Assembly: GCA_028671895.1 (NCBI GenBank)
Contig: JAPMAC010000207.1
Span: 1,302,001-1,366,000 of the forward strand
Length of the DNA stretch: 64,000 nucleotides
Source: Oenanthe sinensis
Lineage: Eukaryota; Streptophyta; Magnoliopsida; Apiales; Apiaceae
Direction: 5' to 3'
This document shows positions 1 to 12,410 of this stretch, one piece after another (within the stretch, counting starts at the first letter, position 1; each line of letters begins with the position of its first letter). A model generated the notes under the pieces. That model was not told the DNA's origin, made no database searches, and saw only the letters and a list, made by a program, of their open reading frames with translations. A program made the translations under genes and the position numbers.

Positions 1-627
1 AAACCGTTTTATAATCTTCTTCATAGCACTGGTTGTTAAACAAAAACAATGTTATAAGCATTTAAAGATATCATTTTCTTGGTAAATTCAATGTAATAGA
101 ACATTATATATATAAAGATTGTTCTTGTAAAACTGGCATTGTCTTTTATGCTTTTAAACATCGGTTTATTTAAATAATTCAATGTAATTAACTGTTTTAC
201 ACAATTTTTTTAGTTAATTTTTATATTTTATAAAATTGGATTAAAGGGAGTACAATATTCAGATCTCAAGCTTAACGCAAGAGGTACCTAACTCTAGTAA
301 CACTAGAGGTCATAAGACACAAATTAATGAAGCAAAACAACCCCAACAAAGTTCATGCGAGAATATAAAAAGTTGAAGAAGATTAAGAAATCTCCTTCGG
401 ATTGACTTCATTTCGGTTTTCCTTGAAACAAAACTATTTTGTTTGAATTCAACTGCATCCATCTAACATGGAACCTCACGTGTAGCTCCACTTCTCGAGC
501 ACCTCCTTCAGAATCCATCTCAACATCATCAATATAGAGTAAGCTTTTGCGGTCTGCGTTAGATCACATTTTTGGATAGGTAATTAATCATGACCCTATC
601 AACAGACCAACCACATTGTCCAGGCAA
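1..627. other. Region without a clear gene, upstream of repeat R1
   Basis: I see no intact gene. The minus strand between about 400 and 627 has short coding-like stretches in shifting frames, with an acidic stretch near 510-535. They could be the decayed continuation of the R1 reading frame. The first 240 bases are plain AT-rich DNA. I do not recognise a protein family. Confidence 0.3.
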
Positions 628-1220
628 GGAAGCTAACACAACAGAAGGTTTAGCACATAGTGCTCCAATATCAATCAGCACATGAGCCTCAGAAGCAGGC
701 TCCGAACCCGAAACCAGATAATAGGATTTCCAACAACAGAGCTAAGAAAATAAATTTGTTTAACAATGACATCCATAATCACAATTGTAGTAATTCTAAT
801 AGAGACTCCATTAAGTTGAATCCAAGATTGAAACTCATCTTTTGTACCAACCTTAACAAGCTTTAAAATTGCATTTTCGAAATTAAGAAGAATTTCAGAA
901 TTGAGTTTTGTGCTTTCAACGAGCAATGAATCAACCAAATCAAGATATCTAACTTCTTCAAGAACCACTATTTTAATGTCATTAAACTTCAAATGCAGGG
1001 TATCATCGATAAGACAAATACAACCATTTTTCCATGATGAAACCAAACAATTCTATGAATGTACAACTTTTTGGTTCACACTGTCAAAGTTAAAACCAAC
1101 TACTCCAATTTTAAACACCCGACTCGAATGTTTTCACTATTTTCTTACTATTATTTTGTGCACTACTTACAATCTTCTTCTCAGCATAAAAAATATTATA
1201 TAAAACAACTAAAACTTCTC
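628..1220 (-). repeat. Repeat R, copy 1
   Basis: About 590 bases that recur in the same orientation at 12411-13009 with high similarity. Both copies share the stretch starting near GCTAACA and ending near AACTAAAACTTCTC, and their flanks differ. The minus strand carries a 123-codon open frame (675-1046) whose translation is alike in both copies, including DEFQSWIQLN and VVLEEAR-like stretches. This suggests a formerly coding piece, but I recognise no family. It lies directly beyond the 3' end of copia element Z. It could be a captured host fragment or an untypical part of one of the neighbouring retroelements. Confidence 0.6.
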
Positions 1221-1239
1221 CTCTGTACACTTTGGCTTT

Positions 1240-4200
1240 AGCATCACCAATCCCTCATTTGTTTCTTCCAAGTCTTACATTAAGTGTCAAGGACTCATTT
1301 TTTTGTCCACGGAAGATCAAGACTCTTCTTTCTGAAATGAGACTGTTCTTTTTCTTCCTCATCTTCAAAACTAGTTCTTCTTGAAAGAAATGTTGTTCCC
1401 TGTATAATGAGCGGAGCCTTTGGTTTTGATGGAGCTTTCTATTGAAAAGTCTGAGATGATTGAGATGGTTGATTCTTTACAATATCCAAACTTTCTCATC
1501 TGTTTGACCTTGTTACAGGCTTGGATGTTTGTTGAGATATGATAGGTTTCTTTTGAATTGGAGCTTTCCATTAACTAGGAGTTTTCTTTGAAACTTAATT
1601 TTTCTTTTTCTTTGACTGGACTTGAGCATTGTCAATACCAATATTCATCTTCTTTAGTTCTTGTTCAGCAACAACTGGATCTACATCAGGATATTCTTCT
1701 TCAAACATTTTCTTTGCCAGTTCTACATCCTTGCTAACCTTTTCTTTAATTTTTTCAAGCTTCTCTTCTTCTTCCATCTACTTTGCTAACTTTGCATCCT
1801 TATTCATTTGATCCAGCTGAGCTACAAGATATGTTTCCATCAGAGTTTAATGTTTCTCTTGTTCTTGGCCAGAGCATGAAGGGATCAGAGTTTGAGCTGT
1901 CAGAGTTTGGGTCTTGACACTTTCACTAACCTTATGACTTCTTTTACTTTTATTAGTCATTCCACTTCCATTACCATCATCATGCTTATCAGAGAATTTC
2001 ATGGGAAGATCTTCTTTGCATTTGTCCTTGGAAACTTTCTCCCCCTTTCTGACATCATGAGTTATAGTAAGAAGCTCCACAATAGTGTTCAAAGTGTTTT
2101 ACATGGAAGAGACAGCAGAACTAAGAGCATCAACCTTTGTTTCTAAAGCTATTTGTTGTATGGACAGAGACTGGAATTTTTTATCCATTGTTGTCTTGTT
2201 CATTATCATAGCACTGTGAACGGAAGCCCCTTGCTGGATGACATCCTCATGTAGAGAAGACATTTCATTATGAAGAGTTTTAGTGAACACAGTTATAGCC
2301 TTTAATATACTCTTCATGTCATCAGAGGATAAGTCAAAGTTTTTTTTGAACAAAGTCATGAGCATGAGGCCAATGCACCTTTTCATGAGAAAATTTCCAG
2401 GTTGTATCCTAAATCTTCTATGATGTAAAGTCTAGAAGATATTTTTTAGAAGAGGCACCCATATTAATGTACATGGCAACACCTTCTTGATTAAGAGCAG
2501 GTTCAATCTCATCTTTCAGCTGAGTAACTACACCGTAGTCCAGATAGTCCAATTTTAGTCTTTCAAAACCATCATTAGCATTGAATGCCCATATTTTTGA
2601 ACTGTATCTATCCACATAAGAAATGGATAAATCAGTAGTCCTCATCAGTAAAGATAGGAGAAGGGAAGTCCTCAGAGTCTGCATCCTGATCATTTGCCAC
2701 ACCACTAGCACTAGGTGCATCAAAGTTTGGAACTTGGGTCATAGGTTGAACATCAGAGCCTGTTTCTGGTATACTCTGGCATAAGAAACAGAACAACCTA
2801 CGACACTCTTTTCTTTTAAAGTAATCTCATTACTTCTCACATACACATCTCGTGACTTTCAATAGTCAGAGTTTGCTCACTAGAAGAAACTAACTTATGT
2901 CTCAAATCTATCTCTCCTTTTACCAGAACCAGTGTCTGCCTCTCTATTTCATTTCTTTTTTTCACACATTTTACCTCAGTCTCACAAGAAAGGCTTAAAT
3001 CACATTGTCCTATAGAAATAAGGGGTGATTGAGAAAGTTTGATTATGGTTGCATGAATATAGGTTACTCTTTCAGGATTATCCATGGACATTCCAGTAGT
3101 AAAAGAAGGAAATATAAATTCTGAACTTATGCTATTAGAGTATGTAAATTCTGAAGAAAGTCAGAGTGTATACCTTGAACATTTTTAGATTTTGATGGAA
3201 TGTCCATTGTCTTTACAGAAAGTGGTTGCACCAGAATTGCATCAGAGAGTGCCAAAGGACTAGTATCAGAGTTTAAGTTCTCAGCATTTGCAGTAGTTGA
3301 TTCAGAGTTTGGCTGTTCTTCCTTGTCTTGGTCTACAATCATATTTGAGATGATTGATTCGTGTGGGACCAGAGTCCGTTTAGTAGCTACTTCACCACTT
3401 TAAGGTGAAGATTCTTGTGTGCCAGAATTTGGCCTTCAGCATCAGTAACAATATGATCTATAGTCAAAGTTTGAGTGTCTGCATCCAAACTTTGAATGGA
3501 TGGTTCTTGTGTGGCTGGGACCTTAACAGCTTCTTCAGCCCTTAGAGTTGAAAGTTCTTATGGACTGTGCCCTTGATCCATATTAGCTTCATCTACTGGT
3601 AATGTGGCGTCTGTTGTACTTTGATCAACAGGTTCTTATGGGCCTGGCCCTTCAGAGACAGTTACCTTACTTTGAGAGATAGGTTCTTGTGTGTCTAGGC
3701 CAAAAGAAACTCTTAGTTTCTTCTTCTTGGAGAAAACCAGGGAATCAGTCTTTCGAGACTCCATTGCAGATTGATCTGCAACCTTTTTAGCAGTCATTTT
3801 TTGAACTACTTTATCTGCCAGTTGTTGAACCCTTTTATAGGATAATTCAAGTATCCTTTCTGGTGTAGAGTTTATAGGTGAATCAGAGACTACCACATGG
3901 AAAGATGATGGATTTTGATCTTCATTTTGTGTATTATGATTGTTATCATCATTTTTATTCTAGCATTTCTCATCAACAATTTCACTGCCAGTCCTTGTTC
4001 CCTTTTTATCTTTACTTAGTATCTCATTTGAAGTACCTTCAAAGGTGAGGGACTGGTAAAAAGATTAACATGAGAGTCATCTACCATATCTTTAGCTGAA
4101 ACACCAAATCCTTGAGGAGATAGCTTGATTTAATTTATATCATCACTCATGTACGATTTCCTTATGCATGCTAAACTCTCTTCTGCAGATGCAGCATTAG

Positions 4201-4824
4201 GACTTGTAAAATCTAGCATAATATATAGTATGTTCATCATCACTAATTTTACGAGCTAATTGCTTAATCAACAAACAAGTAAAATTAAAATTTTGAGAAT
4301 GGGTCAGAGAATACCCAATTTTTGGAGAGAGTTGAGGGATAACATCAAAATTAGTGCACTTGGTTGTGAATGCCCTGTTTATACAATCAAAGAAGAAATT
4401 CCATTCTCTTCTAAGATTGGGCCTTGTGAGCTACCGAGTTTCGATAGGCTTCCTCCATAGCCTATTTATCTGAAGAAATCTTTTATGTCGATGTCATTCA
4501 CAACATCATCATACACTGCAAGCTCAGGAAGATGAAGAGTTTGTCGAACCACCGTCGGAGTGATGGAATGTCGACCATTTCACTGAAAAGTGATGATGGG
4601 TTCCTTAGTAGCACTAGCATTGTTGAATCTAACTGTGGACCAGATTCTTATCATGGCTTGAGCAGAAATCACATCGGATTCCTGCAAAGCATACCCAATA
4701 CAATTTTGGGCTAAAATATCTTGGATGCACGAAAGTCCCCATTATCTTCTGATTTATGAAGATGAGCTGAGTAGTTTGTAGCAGCAAATGTATAGTTCTT
4801 CAAAGAAACTCCCTTAGAGGCCAT
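1240..4824 (-). pseudogene. Extra reading frame downstream of pol in element Z
   Basis: Chosen start is the ATG at 4824, just after a CT-rich leader; the first residues read MASKGVSLKNYTF. The frame is broken by stops within 40 codons and by several frameshifts, but coding-like segments continue to about 1240. An N-terminal stretch around 4350-4750 reads, across frames, IRIWST, then HLPELAVYDDV and IGYGGSLSKLG. This parallels the layout of the extra frame of element X (46122 onward): a W-S/T motif, an LP motif and a GY/NY motif. Later segments are rich in S, T, E and K, and the stretch near 1595-1777 is a charged, probably coiled-coil segment starting MEEEEKLEKIKEK. ATCAGAGTTT motifs lie at about 1880-1912, 2868 and 3240-3312. 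I see no membrane segments, so an envelope-like protein is not supported. Function unknown. Confidence 0.6.
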
Positions 4825-4925
4825 TGAAACAGATAAGTAAAACTTTAGATTTGAGAAGGTTTTGAGGGGATTAGGGTTTTGAGAGAGAACGAGAGAGTAT
4901 AAAGTGGAGAGTTTTAATTCAAAGT
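4825..4925 (-). promoter_or_regulatory. Promoter- and leader-like sequence before the extra frame of Z
   Basis: On the minus strand, just ahead of the ATG at 4824, the sequence is a pyrimidine-rich leader containing CTCTCTCGTTCTCTCTC followed by AAAACCCTAATCC. AAACCCTAA is the telo-box found in many plant housekeeping leaders. A TTTATAC stretch sits further upstream. This looks like the 5' end of an ordinary plant gene and not like retroelement spacer. Promoter activity is inferred. Confidence 0.45.
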
Positions 4926-5406
4926 ATAGAATCCAATTGAATGAAACGATTCCCTCTCAATTAGCCTTGTAACCTGTAGTGGGATACGTGGTAATAGATT
5001 AAAGGATATAAAATTATTGAAACAATTATCAAAATATAGAAGATGTGTGTGTATATGTGTACATATATTAATACATAATATGAACCATTTTTCGTGACAC
5101 ATAAGCGCATCCAAGGTTACTCCAATCAGAGATTAGAAAATATGACATCACAAATGTAAATATGATGTCACAGGAATAAATCAATAATCATTATTTATTT
5201 GAAAACAAATAATTATTTAAAGGTTTACTATAAATCAGAGATTACATTGTCTAACGATCAGAGTTTATCACATATTCTGACAGAGTTTACCACATACTCT
5301 GACAGAGTTTACCACATACTCTAACAGAGTTTACCATATACTCTAATAATTGTTGATATCAAAATTTGTAAGTACTGATTCAATTATCAGAGTTTGATAG
5401 ATGATG
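4926..5406 (-). repeat. Post-pol spacer of Z with motif array
   Basis: Non-coding spacer between the end of pol (5407) and the leader of the extra frame. Between about 5230 and 5395 the motif CAGAGTTT/AAACTCTG recurs at least six times, several in near-tandem units of about 25 bases containing CAGAGTTTACCACATACTCT. The same core occurs in the LTR and in coding linkers of this element. Confidence 0.7.
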
Positions 5407-8400
5407 TTAATCTGTTAGTTGTCCTTGAACTCCTACAACCATTCCCAACTCATTAACCAATCTTATAAAAGTTGCTTCACACAAAGGATTAGTAAAAATA
5501 TCTGTTAGCTACTGATCAGTTAGAACAAAATGCATTTCAATTATTCCTTCCATGACATATTCTCTGATAAAATGATATCAGATACTGATATGATTTGTCA
5601 TTGAATGTTGAACTGGATTTCCTGTCATGGCAATTACACTTTGGTTATCAAATAAATATGAATTTTAGTAAAGTTCAAACCATAGTCTAACAACTGCTTT
5701 TTCATCCACAGAATTTGAGCACAACAACTTCTTACAGTAATATACTGCCTCTGCAGTTGATGTAGAGATGGATTTCTACTTTTTATTGAACCAAGAAATA
5801 ATTCTTCCTCCTAAAAATTGACAACTGCCACTTGTACTTTTCCTGTCTATTTTGCATCCTACAAAATCAGCATCTGAATAGCCTATAAGTTTAAAATCAA
5901 ATTCTGTAGGATACCATAAACCAAGATTGATGATGCCTTTGAGATATCTAAAAATCCTCCTAACAGTAATCAAATAGGGTTCTCTTGGATTTGCCTGAAA
6001 TCTAGCACAAAGATAAGATGCAAACATGATATATGGCCTGCTTGTAGTTAAGTAGATGAGTGATCCAATCATCGCTCTATAGGTTGTCATATCAACAGGC
6101 TCACCAGTATCTTGATCCAACTTGGTTGTTGTGGACATAAGAGTAGTCACAGTTGCAGATTCTAGCATGTTGAACTTTGTCAACTGATTTATGAAGATTC
6201 CCTCTTCAGTTTGTTTAACTTGTAGTCCCAAGAACTAGTTCATCTCTCCCATCATACTCATTTTATACCTGGACTGCATTAGTTTGGAAAACCTTTCACA
6301 CAATTTCTCATTAGTAAACCCAAATATAATATCATCAATATATATTTGAACCAGTAACATGTCCTTACCGTGATTCCTGTAAAACAAGGTTTTATCAATA
6401 GTATCTCTAGTAAATCCACTTTCCAATAGAAATTGAGCTAGAGTTTCATACCATGCCCTAGGAGCTTGTTTAAGTCCATATAGTGGCTTGTCTAACCTGT
6501 AGACATGATTTGGATATTTTGGATCTTCAAAGCCAGGAGGTTGTTCAACATAAACTTCCTCTTCAAGTTCTCCATTCAGAAATGCACTTTTAACATCCAT
6601 CTGATAGACTTTGAATTTCTTGTGTGTAGCATAGGCAAGAAAGATTCTAGTTACTTCAAGTCTTGCAACAGGAGCAAAAGTTTCATCATAATCAATGCCC
6701 TCTTATTGAGAATAACATTTTGCAACTAACCTTGTTTTATTTCTTGTTATTATCCCATCAGAGTATGCCTTGTTCCTGAAAACCCATTTGGTGCCAATAA
6801 TATATCTATTATTTGGTCTTGGAACAAGATTTCACACTTCATTCCTTTAAAATTTATTTAATTCCTCTTGCATTGCAGTAATTCAATCTGCATCTTTAAG
6901 AGCTTCTTCAACTTTCTTTGGCTTTGTCTGAGATAATTATGATACATACATTCATTCTGAGTTGTTTTCCTCGTCTAAATTCCAGTGTTTGAATCACCAA
7001 TTATCAAGTCCAGTGTATGGTCCTTGGTCCATTTTCTGATGTGAGGAAGATTCATTGAAATATATGCTCACCCATTATATGTGGCATCATAAAATAATTC
7101 CTCGCTAAATGCTGATCCTCCACCTGAAGTTGTGCTTACTTCAGAGTTTGTATTTACTGAGTTTGAGTTATCAGAGTTTGGGTCTATCAGAGATTGATAA
7201 GACTCTGATATTTCAATCACAGAAGTTGTTTCAGTATTCTCTGTAGAAAATTGATGTTGCTCCCCCTCAACATATGCAGTATCTTCATTTTCAATTTCAG
7301 TGTTATCAGAGTTTGGAGAATCAGAGTTTAGATCTTCAGTGTTTGTATCCTGTTGACTTTTGAGAATCTCATTTTCAAATTTCAGATATTCCTTTGCTTC
7401 TTCATCATGCAATCCTGTGATCTTTGATTCATCAAAAGATACATTTATAGATTTCATGACCACTTTCGTTCTCGAGTTGTACACTTTTAAGGCCTTTGAA
7501 GAAGTTTTTGAGGTTGTAGAGTACCCAACAAAAATGCCTTCATCTGCTTTCAGTTCAAACTTCTTGAGCTGTTCAGGATGTGTTTTTAGAACGAAACATT
7601 TTCTTCCAAATATGTGAAAATATTTCACATTTGGCTTCCTTCCTTTCATCATTTCATAAGGAGTCTTTCCATGCTTATTTATCAATGTACAGTTCTGAGT
7701 GATACAAGGAGTGTTTACAGCTTCTACCCAGAAGTAAGTGGGAAGTTTTGCTCCTTCCAGCATAGTTCTTGCAGCTTCAATCAATGTTTTGTTTTTCCTT
7801 TCAACTACACCATTTTGCTGAGGTGTACCAGGTGCTGAAAATTACTGCTTTGTTCCTTCAGTTGTATAGAATTCTTCCATTACAAAGTTCTTAAACTTTT
7901 TTCCATTGTCACTTCTTAGAATCTTCACTTTGAGTGTTGATCCATTTTCAATCATAGTAATATGATCAAAAATGATATCAGCTATTTCATCCTTCTTGTG
8001 TAGAAAGCACACCCAAATGTATCTTGGGTATTCATCAACTATTACTAGAGTATACTTCTTCTTTCCAATTGACATAATATTGACAAGACCAAATATATTA
8101 AGATGTGGCATGTGAAAGGGTTCTTCAATTGAAGACTCGGTCTTCCTTTTAAAAGATGTCTTTCTCTATTTTGCCTTTTGACATGAGTCACAGAGGCCAT
8201 CAGGATGGAATTGATCTTTAGGAAGACCTCTCACGAGATCCTTTCTCACCAGTTCATTTATATCGCCAAAATTCAGATGACACAACTTTTTGTGCCAATT
8301 CCAGCTTTCCACTGAAGTTGCTTTTCCAAGGAGACATGTAAATGATCCTTCAAGGTTTACTTCCAAGCTGGCTTCAAATAGATTGTTATGTCTATGACCA

Positions 8401-8740
8401 ATGAGAACCACTTTGCTAGTCTTTTTGCTTTTGACTTCATAATGTATTTCATGAAATTCCACAGAATAACATTTGTTTGTCATTTGACTCATATTCAACA
8501 GGTTGTTCTTGTGTCCTTCAACCAGAACTACATTTTAAATGATGACATTTTCAATCACAATATTGTCATACCCCAATATTTCTTCGGTGTTGCCATCTCC
8601 ATAAGATACTATTGGGCCAGCATTCTCCTCAAACTCTAAAAGTATGGATTTATTTCCAGTCATGTATGCAGAACATCCACTATCAATCACTAGAATGTTT
8701 TTCTTGTTTCCCTGCAATCATATGTGCAACTTAATTAGAG
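5407..8740 (-). pseudogene. Copia pol of element Z (protease, integrase, RT, RNase H)
   Basis: Domains in order on the minus strand: aspartic protease with the VIDSGCS signature (near 8690); GAG-pre-integrase HHCC zinc region with WHKKLCHLNF and CDSCQK (8166-8340); DDE integrase with RSDNGKKF and TPQQNGVVERKN (7780-8110); a long serine/asparagine/acid linker (7080-7340) containing repeated N-S-D units; RT with MDVKSAFLNG and YIDD (6235-6600), where most copia elements have YVDD; and RNase H with YSDADF and a C-terminal ELGMVVG, ending with TAA at 5407-5409. Stops and frameshifts separate the open pieces, for example near 6234, 7067, 7841 and 8165. The RT family assignment is sure. The element is inactive by itself. 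Confidence 0.9.
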
Positions 8741-10935
8741 GCTTTGAGGATCCAAACAAGTTTGTATCCTTTTTTTTAACATTGTTAACTTTTGCAGCAA
8801 AAGTAACTTTTTCAGAGTTTAAGTTAACAGAGTTTGCATTTTCAGAGTATTGATTTTTTTCTATCAGCTTTTACAACATACTCTTGTTTTATAGCATAAA
8901 TAGAGGAAACGAGAGTTTTATTCAAATTAGGCAAGAATTCATAATAGTTGAAATATAAACTATGATATTCTTTACAAGTGTAAATAGAATTCCATAAGCT
9001 ACCACAATGAAAACAAGGACTTTGTGACTTATATCTAGTTTATTTCTTAACTCCTGATCTAGGTCTCTCAGGTTCCTTCTTTTTGTTCTGCTTGCAGTCA
9101 ATAGCAAGATGATTAGAATTACCACATGTGAAATATATTTTTCTAGGTGCATCAGGAACATTCTTATAATCAGTCTCCTTAGATATTCCTACCTATCCAT
9201 TCCTATTCCTTTTGAATTTTTTAGGCTTATTCTTGTTGGTGATAGATTTCATCTTTTCCTTAGCTATATTTTGAGAAAGCAAACCAATATTTACTAGTTT
9301 ATTTTCTAACACACTCCTTTCTTTATTTTTAGAGTTACTAGAACACTTAACTGAAGTGTTTGTCTCATCACTAAACTTAACAAAGTTAACAGGTTTATTC
9401 AGATTCTCACTAACTCTTTTTTGTGTCTTAACAGCCTTTTTACCATTTTTCTTCTCATTTTCTGATTCATAACCTAGGGCTGATGTTCAATTCTTATCAG
9501 AAAGATTTTCTTGAACCTTCTTTCTAGAGTTTGTCCAAACTCTGAAGGTCTCCTTTTCTTTGGCTATCTTAGCTTTTCGATAAGTGGCCTGAATTTCTCA
9601 TAGTCTTTCTTAGTATCTAACATGTGCACAAGTTCATATTCAAGAAAATCATTCTTAACATATAACTTTAAAATTTCAGATTTTAGTCTTTCATTCTCAA
9701 GAGATTGAGTTTTAAAACTAACATGCAAAATTCTAAGGAAAGATTTCATTTCATAGATATTATCAGTGTTTATGTTGAAAGTTAAATCTGGTACCTTTTT
9801 AGAGTTTGCAATTAGAGTCTCAGTGTTTCTATTAGAGCATATTTTACTTCCTCATCAGAGTCTGGGGAGTTCATCCAGTCTTTCTTGGATGTTATAAGTG
9901 TCTTACCAGCTTCCTTGCTCCCGCACTTAGTTGCATAGTCTTCCATCTTGTAACACTTGTAACACTTGACCTTTGATTTGTCAAGTGTATTTCCCTTTTC
10001 TATCTTCTCTTTTTCTAAATCTTTCTTTATTTTCAGAATCACCATATCTCTTTTGAAACTTACCCTAATTTATAAACTTCATGTACTTCATCTTTTTGAA
10101 GCCCTTGACAATTATAGCAACCATTTCCATCATATCAGAATCTATGGATTCATCATCAGAGTTTGCTTCAGACTCTGACTCACTGTTTTCCTTCACCATC
10201 ACAACTTTTCCTTCTCTCTTTGAGACTGTAGGGATTTGTTCCTTAGCTTTCACAATTTGTCTCAACATTCAAGGGAACTGATTTTACCTTGCCACTTTTT
10301 TTCTTCCTTTGTTGTAACTCCAAGTAATGTCTTCCAAATCTGCTATGTCCCTTATCAAGGATTTCTGCAAGTCCCATTCTTCAGGTAGAACCCTTAGAAA
10401 CTTAGTATTTGAGTCCTCATTCTCATACACCTTGTCAACTAGAGTCGTCATTTAATAGAGTGAGAAATATGTCATATGTATCAGTTAGAGACTCAATATG
10501 TTTAGCCTCAAAATATTCATACTCATGAATAAGAACAAATCTTTTATTCTTTTTTATTTCCTTTATTCCTTGACATTGAACCTCTAGTGCATCCCAGATT
10601 TTCTTTGTTATTTTGCAAGCAATTACTTTGTTAGACATTACAGAGTCCAGACTGTTGTTTAAGATATTTCTTACCTTTGCATCCTTGAGGACTTCCTACT
10701 TTTCTTCATTAGTCCACTCTTTCTTGTCCTTCAGAGAGTAGTGCTCAGTAACTTGTCTTCCTTCAACTACAGTTGAAGGTTCCAATTTTGTTGGTAGATA
10801 TTGACCTTTATTAATCCTGTCTAAATAGTCAAGATCTATGGCTTCCAGGAACATCATCATCTTCACCCTCCAAGTAGGGTATTCAGCCTTTTTAAGAATT
10901 GGAATTCTGATACTTTAATACTTGTTTCCAGACAT
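8741..10935 (-). pseudogene. Copia gag of element Z
   Basis: Start taken at the ATG at 10935, about 35 bases after the primer site; it reads MSGNKY then a stop. The UBN2-type gag core follows (10435-10870) with WRVKMMMFLEA and IWDALEVQCQG. A zinc knuckle near 9915-9960 reads CYKCYKMEDYATKC, so the histidine expected after the second cysteine is replaced and metal binding is probably lost. ATCAGAGT motifs encoding N-S-D occur near 8815-8850, 9855 and 10160. At least five stops or frameshifts break the frame. Gag packages element RNA in virus-like particles; this copy cannot make a full protein. Confidence 0.85.
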
Positions 10936-10967
10936 TGCTTAAGATCTTTTAGGTTAAAAGAAATCGC

Positions 10968-10983
10968 CTGCTCTGATACTAAT
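10968..10983 (-). promoter_or_regulatory. Primer-binding site of element Z
   Basis: Directly after the LTR end, the minus strand reads TAGTATCAGAGC, one mismatch from the TGGTATCAGAGC complementary to the 3' end of initiator tRNA-Met. This fixes the orientation and the inner LTR border. Confidence 0.85.
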
Positions 10984-11497
10984 TGTTACCCAGTAAATAG
11001 ACTATTATAGAAGGGGGGTTGAATATAATAGTACCAAACAATCGATTCTAGAACACAAGTATAAAAAAAGAAATATTGTTTGTATTAACTTTGACAAACT
11101 TAATACAAAACTCTCTCAAGAAGCCAGATGTTCATAAGAACTGCTAGGTTATGAGAATAATATGTTGTGAACGATACATCAATGTAAACCTAAACCTGTG
11201 TTTATAAAGTACACAGCTACCTATCTAAATAATGCAAAGATAATCACTAATTAATACAGAGATATGTTGTCGATAATTATCTTCGGAATAGATAGCTTCA
11301 AGAAGGTAATTGTCATTCAGATAAACACTTCCATTTCAGGCTCCAATCAAGTCCTGATTTTTCGAATAACAACAACTGTCAAACTCTGATCATTATAAAC
11401 TCTGTCAGTGACTAAACTCTGATGACGTCACTTAGACTCTGATCAGCTTCTATAGACTCTGATTGACATTCTCTGACAACATCATATCTCCATATCA
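10984..11497 (-). repeat. 5' LTR of element Z
   Basis: 514 bases starting TGTTACCC and ending CATATCA on the plus strand, so TG...CA ends. The inner end abuts the primer site, and its run of C (seen as GGGGGG on the plus strand at about 11015) is typical of Sirevirus-type LTR 3' ends. It carries four to five ACTCTGAT motifs (11384-11470). A related copy without internal region stands at 15667-16177. The outer end joins gypsy coding sequence. Confidence 0.85.
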
Positions 11498-12410
11498 AAC
11501 AGGAAACTCCAAGGTAAAATCTGTTAGGGCTTGACCCTTAATTATATTTCTCGGCTCGTACTCAATATCAAATTGCCCAACTAAATCACCTAGTTGACCA
11601 TTCTTCCCGAAGTATCAAGTCCATGCATCACCTGCATCACTAGATAAGTCGTTCTTACCTCAATCTTGTGCGCCTAGAGGTAAGCTCTCAACTTCCTCGT
11701 GGCTAGAATTAGAGCATATATCAGCTTCTCCAAGTTAATATATCTCACTTCCATATCCAAAAACCTCTTACTTAAATAGTAGACCATATATTGAAGATCA
11801 ATATCCTCCTTAATTTGCATAAAACTAATAGAATATTTGGATATTGCTAAGTAAAAGAAGAGGGTCTCTCTTTCGTCGGCTTGGCTAACAAATTAGGCTT
11901 CCCTATCCGTTACTTTATTTTATAAAAAGATTCTTCGCACTAATCAAATTCGAAGAGCATCCCAATGTAACGATACAAACCCATGTTAGTAATAAAGGAG
12001 GTATGATCTTGATCCGACTCATACATGGGAATTTAATTGTACCCTGAATATGTATCCATGAAACTAAGAAGGGCACAACCTAAGGAATCCATCAGCTGAT
12101 AAATTATTGGCAAAAGAAAGCTATCTTTTGGGCGCGTCTTGTTTAAACCAGTTAAATCAATACAAGTCCTCCACTTCCAATTAGGTTTCCTTACTAGTAT
12201 GAGATTTGCTAACCATATCAGATAGAAAGACTCATTAATCAAGTAAATATCTAGAAGACTATAAACTTCTTCATGAAGAGCATCTGTTCTCTCACACTAA
12301 CAGTTTGACGTTTATATCTAATGCATTTTTTAATGGGATCGATGTTCAAATAATGACACATACTTTCTGGATCTATCCCCACTAAGTCAGTATGACTCCA
12401 AGCAAACACT
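11498..12410 (-). pseudogene. Ty3/gypsy RT fragment, copy A
   Basis: Minus-strand gypsy pol from before the RT core to the start of the RNase H region. The open piece 12033-12242 has LILVRKPNWKWRTCIDL, then the LNK..PKDSF signature and LLSFMDTYSGYN, all standard gypsy RT motifs. Toward 11500 it reads FDIEYEPRN then GQALTDF, the usual entry to RNase H. It is cut at 11497 by the Z LTR and at 12410 by repeat R2. It matches 16178-17050 closely along its length. Confidence 0.85.

Larger units (their letters stand above)
1221..11497 (-). mobile_element. Ty1/copia element Z (Sirevirus-like layout), decayed, 3' LTR missing
   Basis: In element order (right to left) this has a 5' LTR (10984-11497), a tRNA-Met-type primer site, gag, protease, integrase, reverse transcriptase, RNase H, a spacer, and a long extra reading frame down to about 1240. 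The order protease-integrase-RT marks Ty1/copia. A large frame after pol and a gag with a zinc knuckle are typical of Sirevirus-type elements. Many stops and frameshifts show it is dead. I found no copy of the LTR between 1 and 1300, where repeat R1 begins instead, so the 3' end has been lost or replaced. The short motif ATCAGAGTTT (either strand) recurs through LTR, spacer and linker regions. Confidence 0.85.

Noticed and set aside
675..1046. Minus-strand frame of repeat R as a functional gene
   Set aside because: Occurs twice inside transposon debris, with frameshifted flanks and no recognisable domain; kept only as a repeat.
1..1300. Search for the 3' LTR of element Z
   Set aside because: Neither the TGTTACCC end nor the CATATCA end nor the motif cluster of the LTR was found here.
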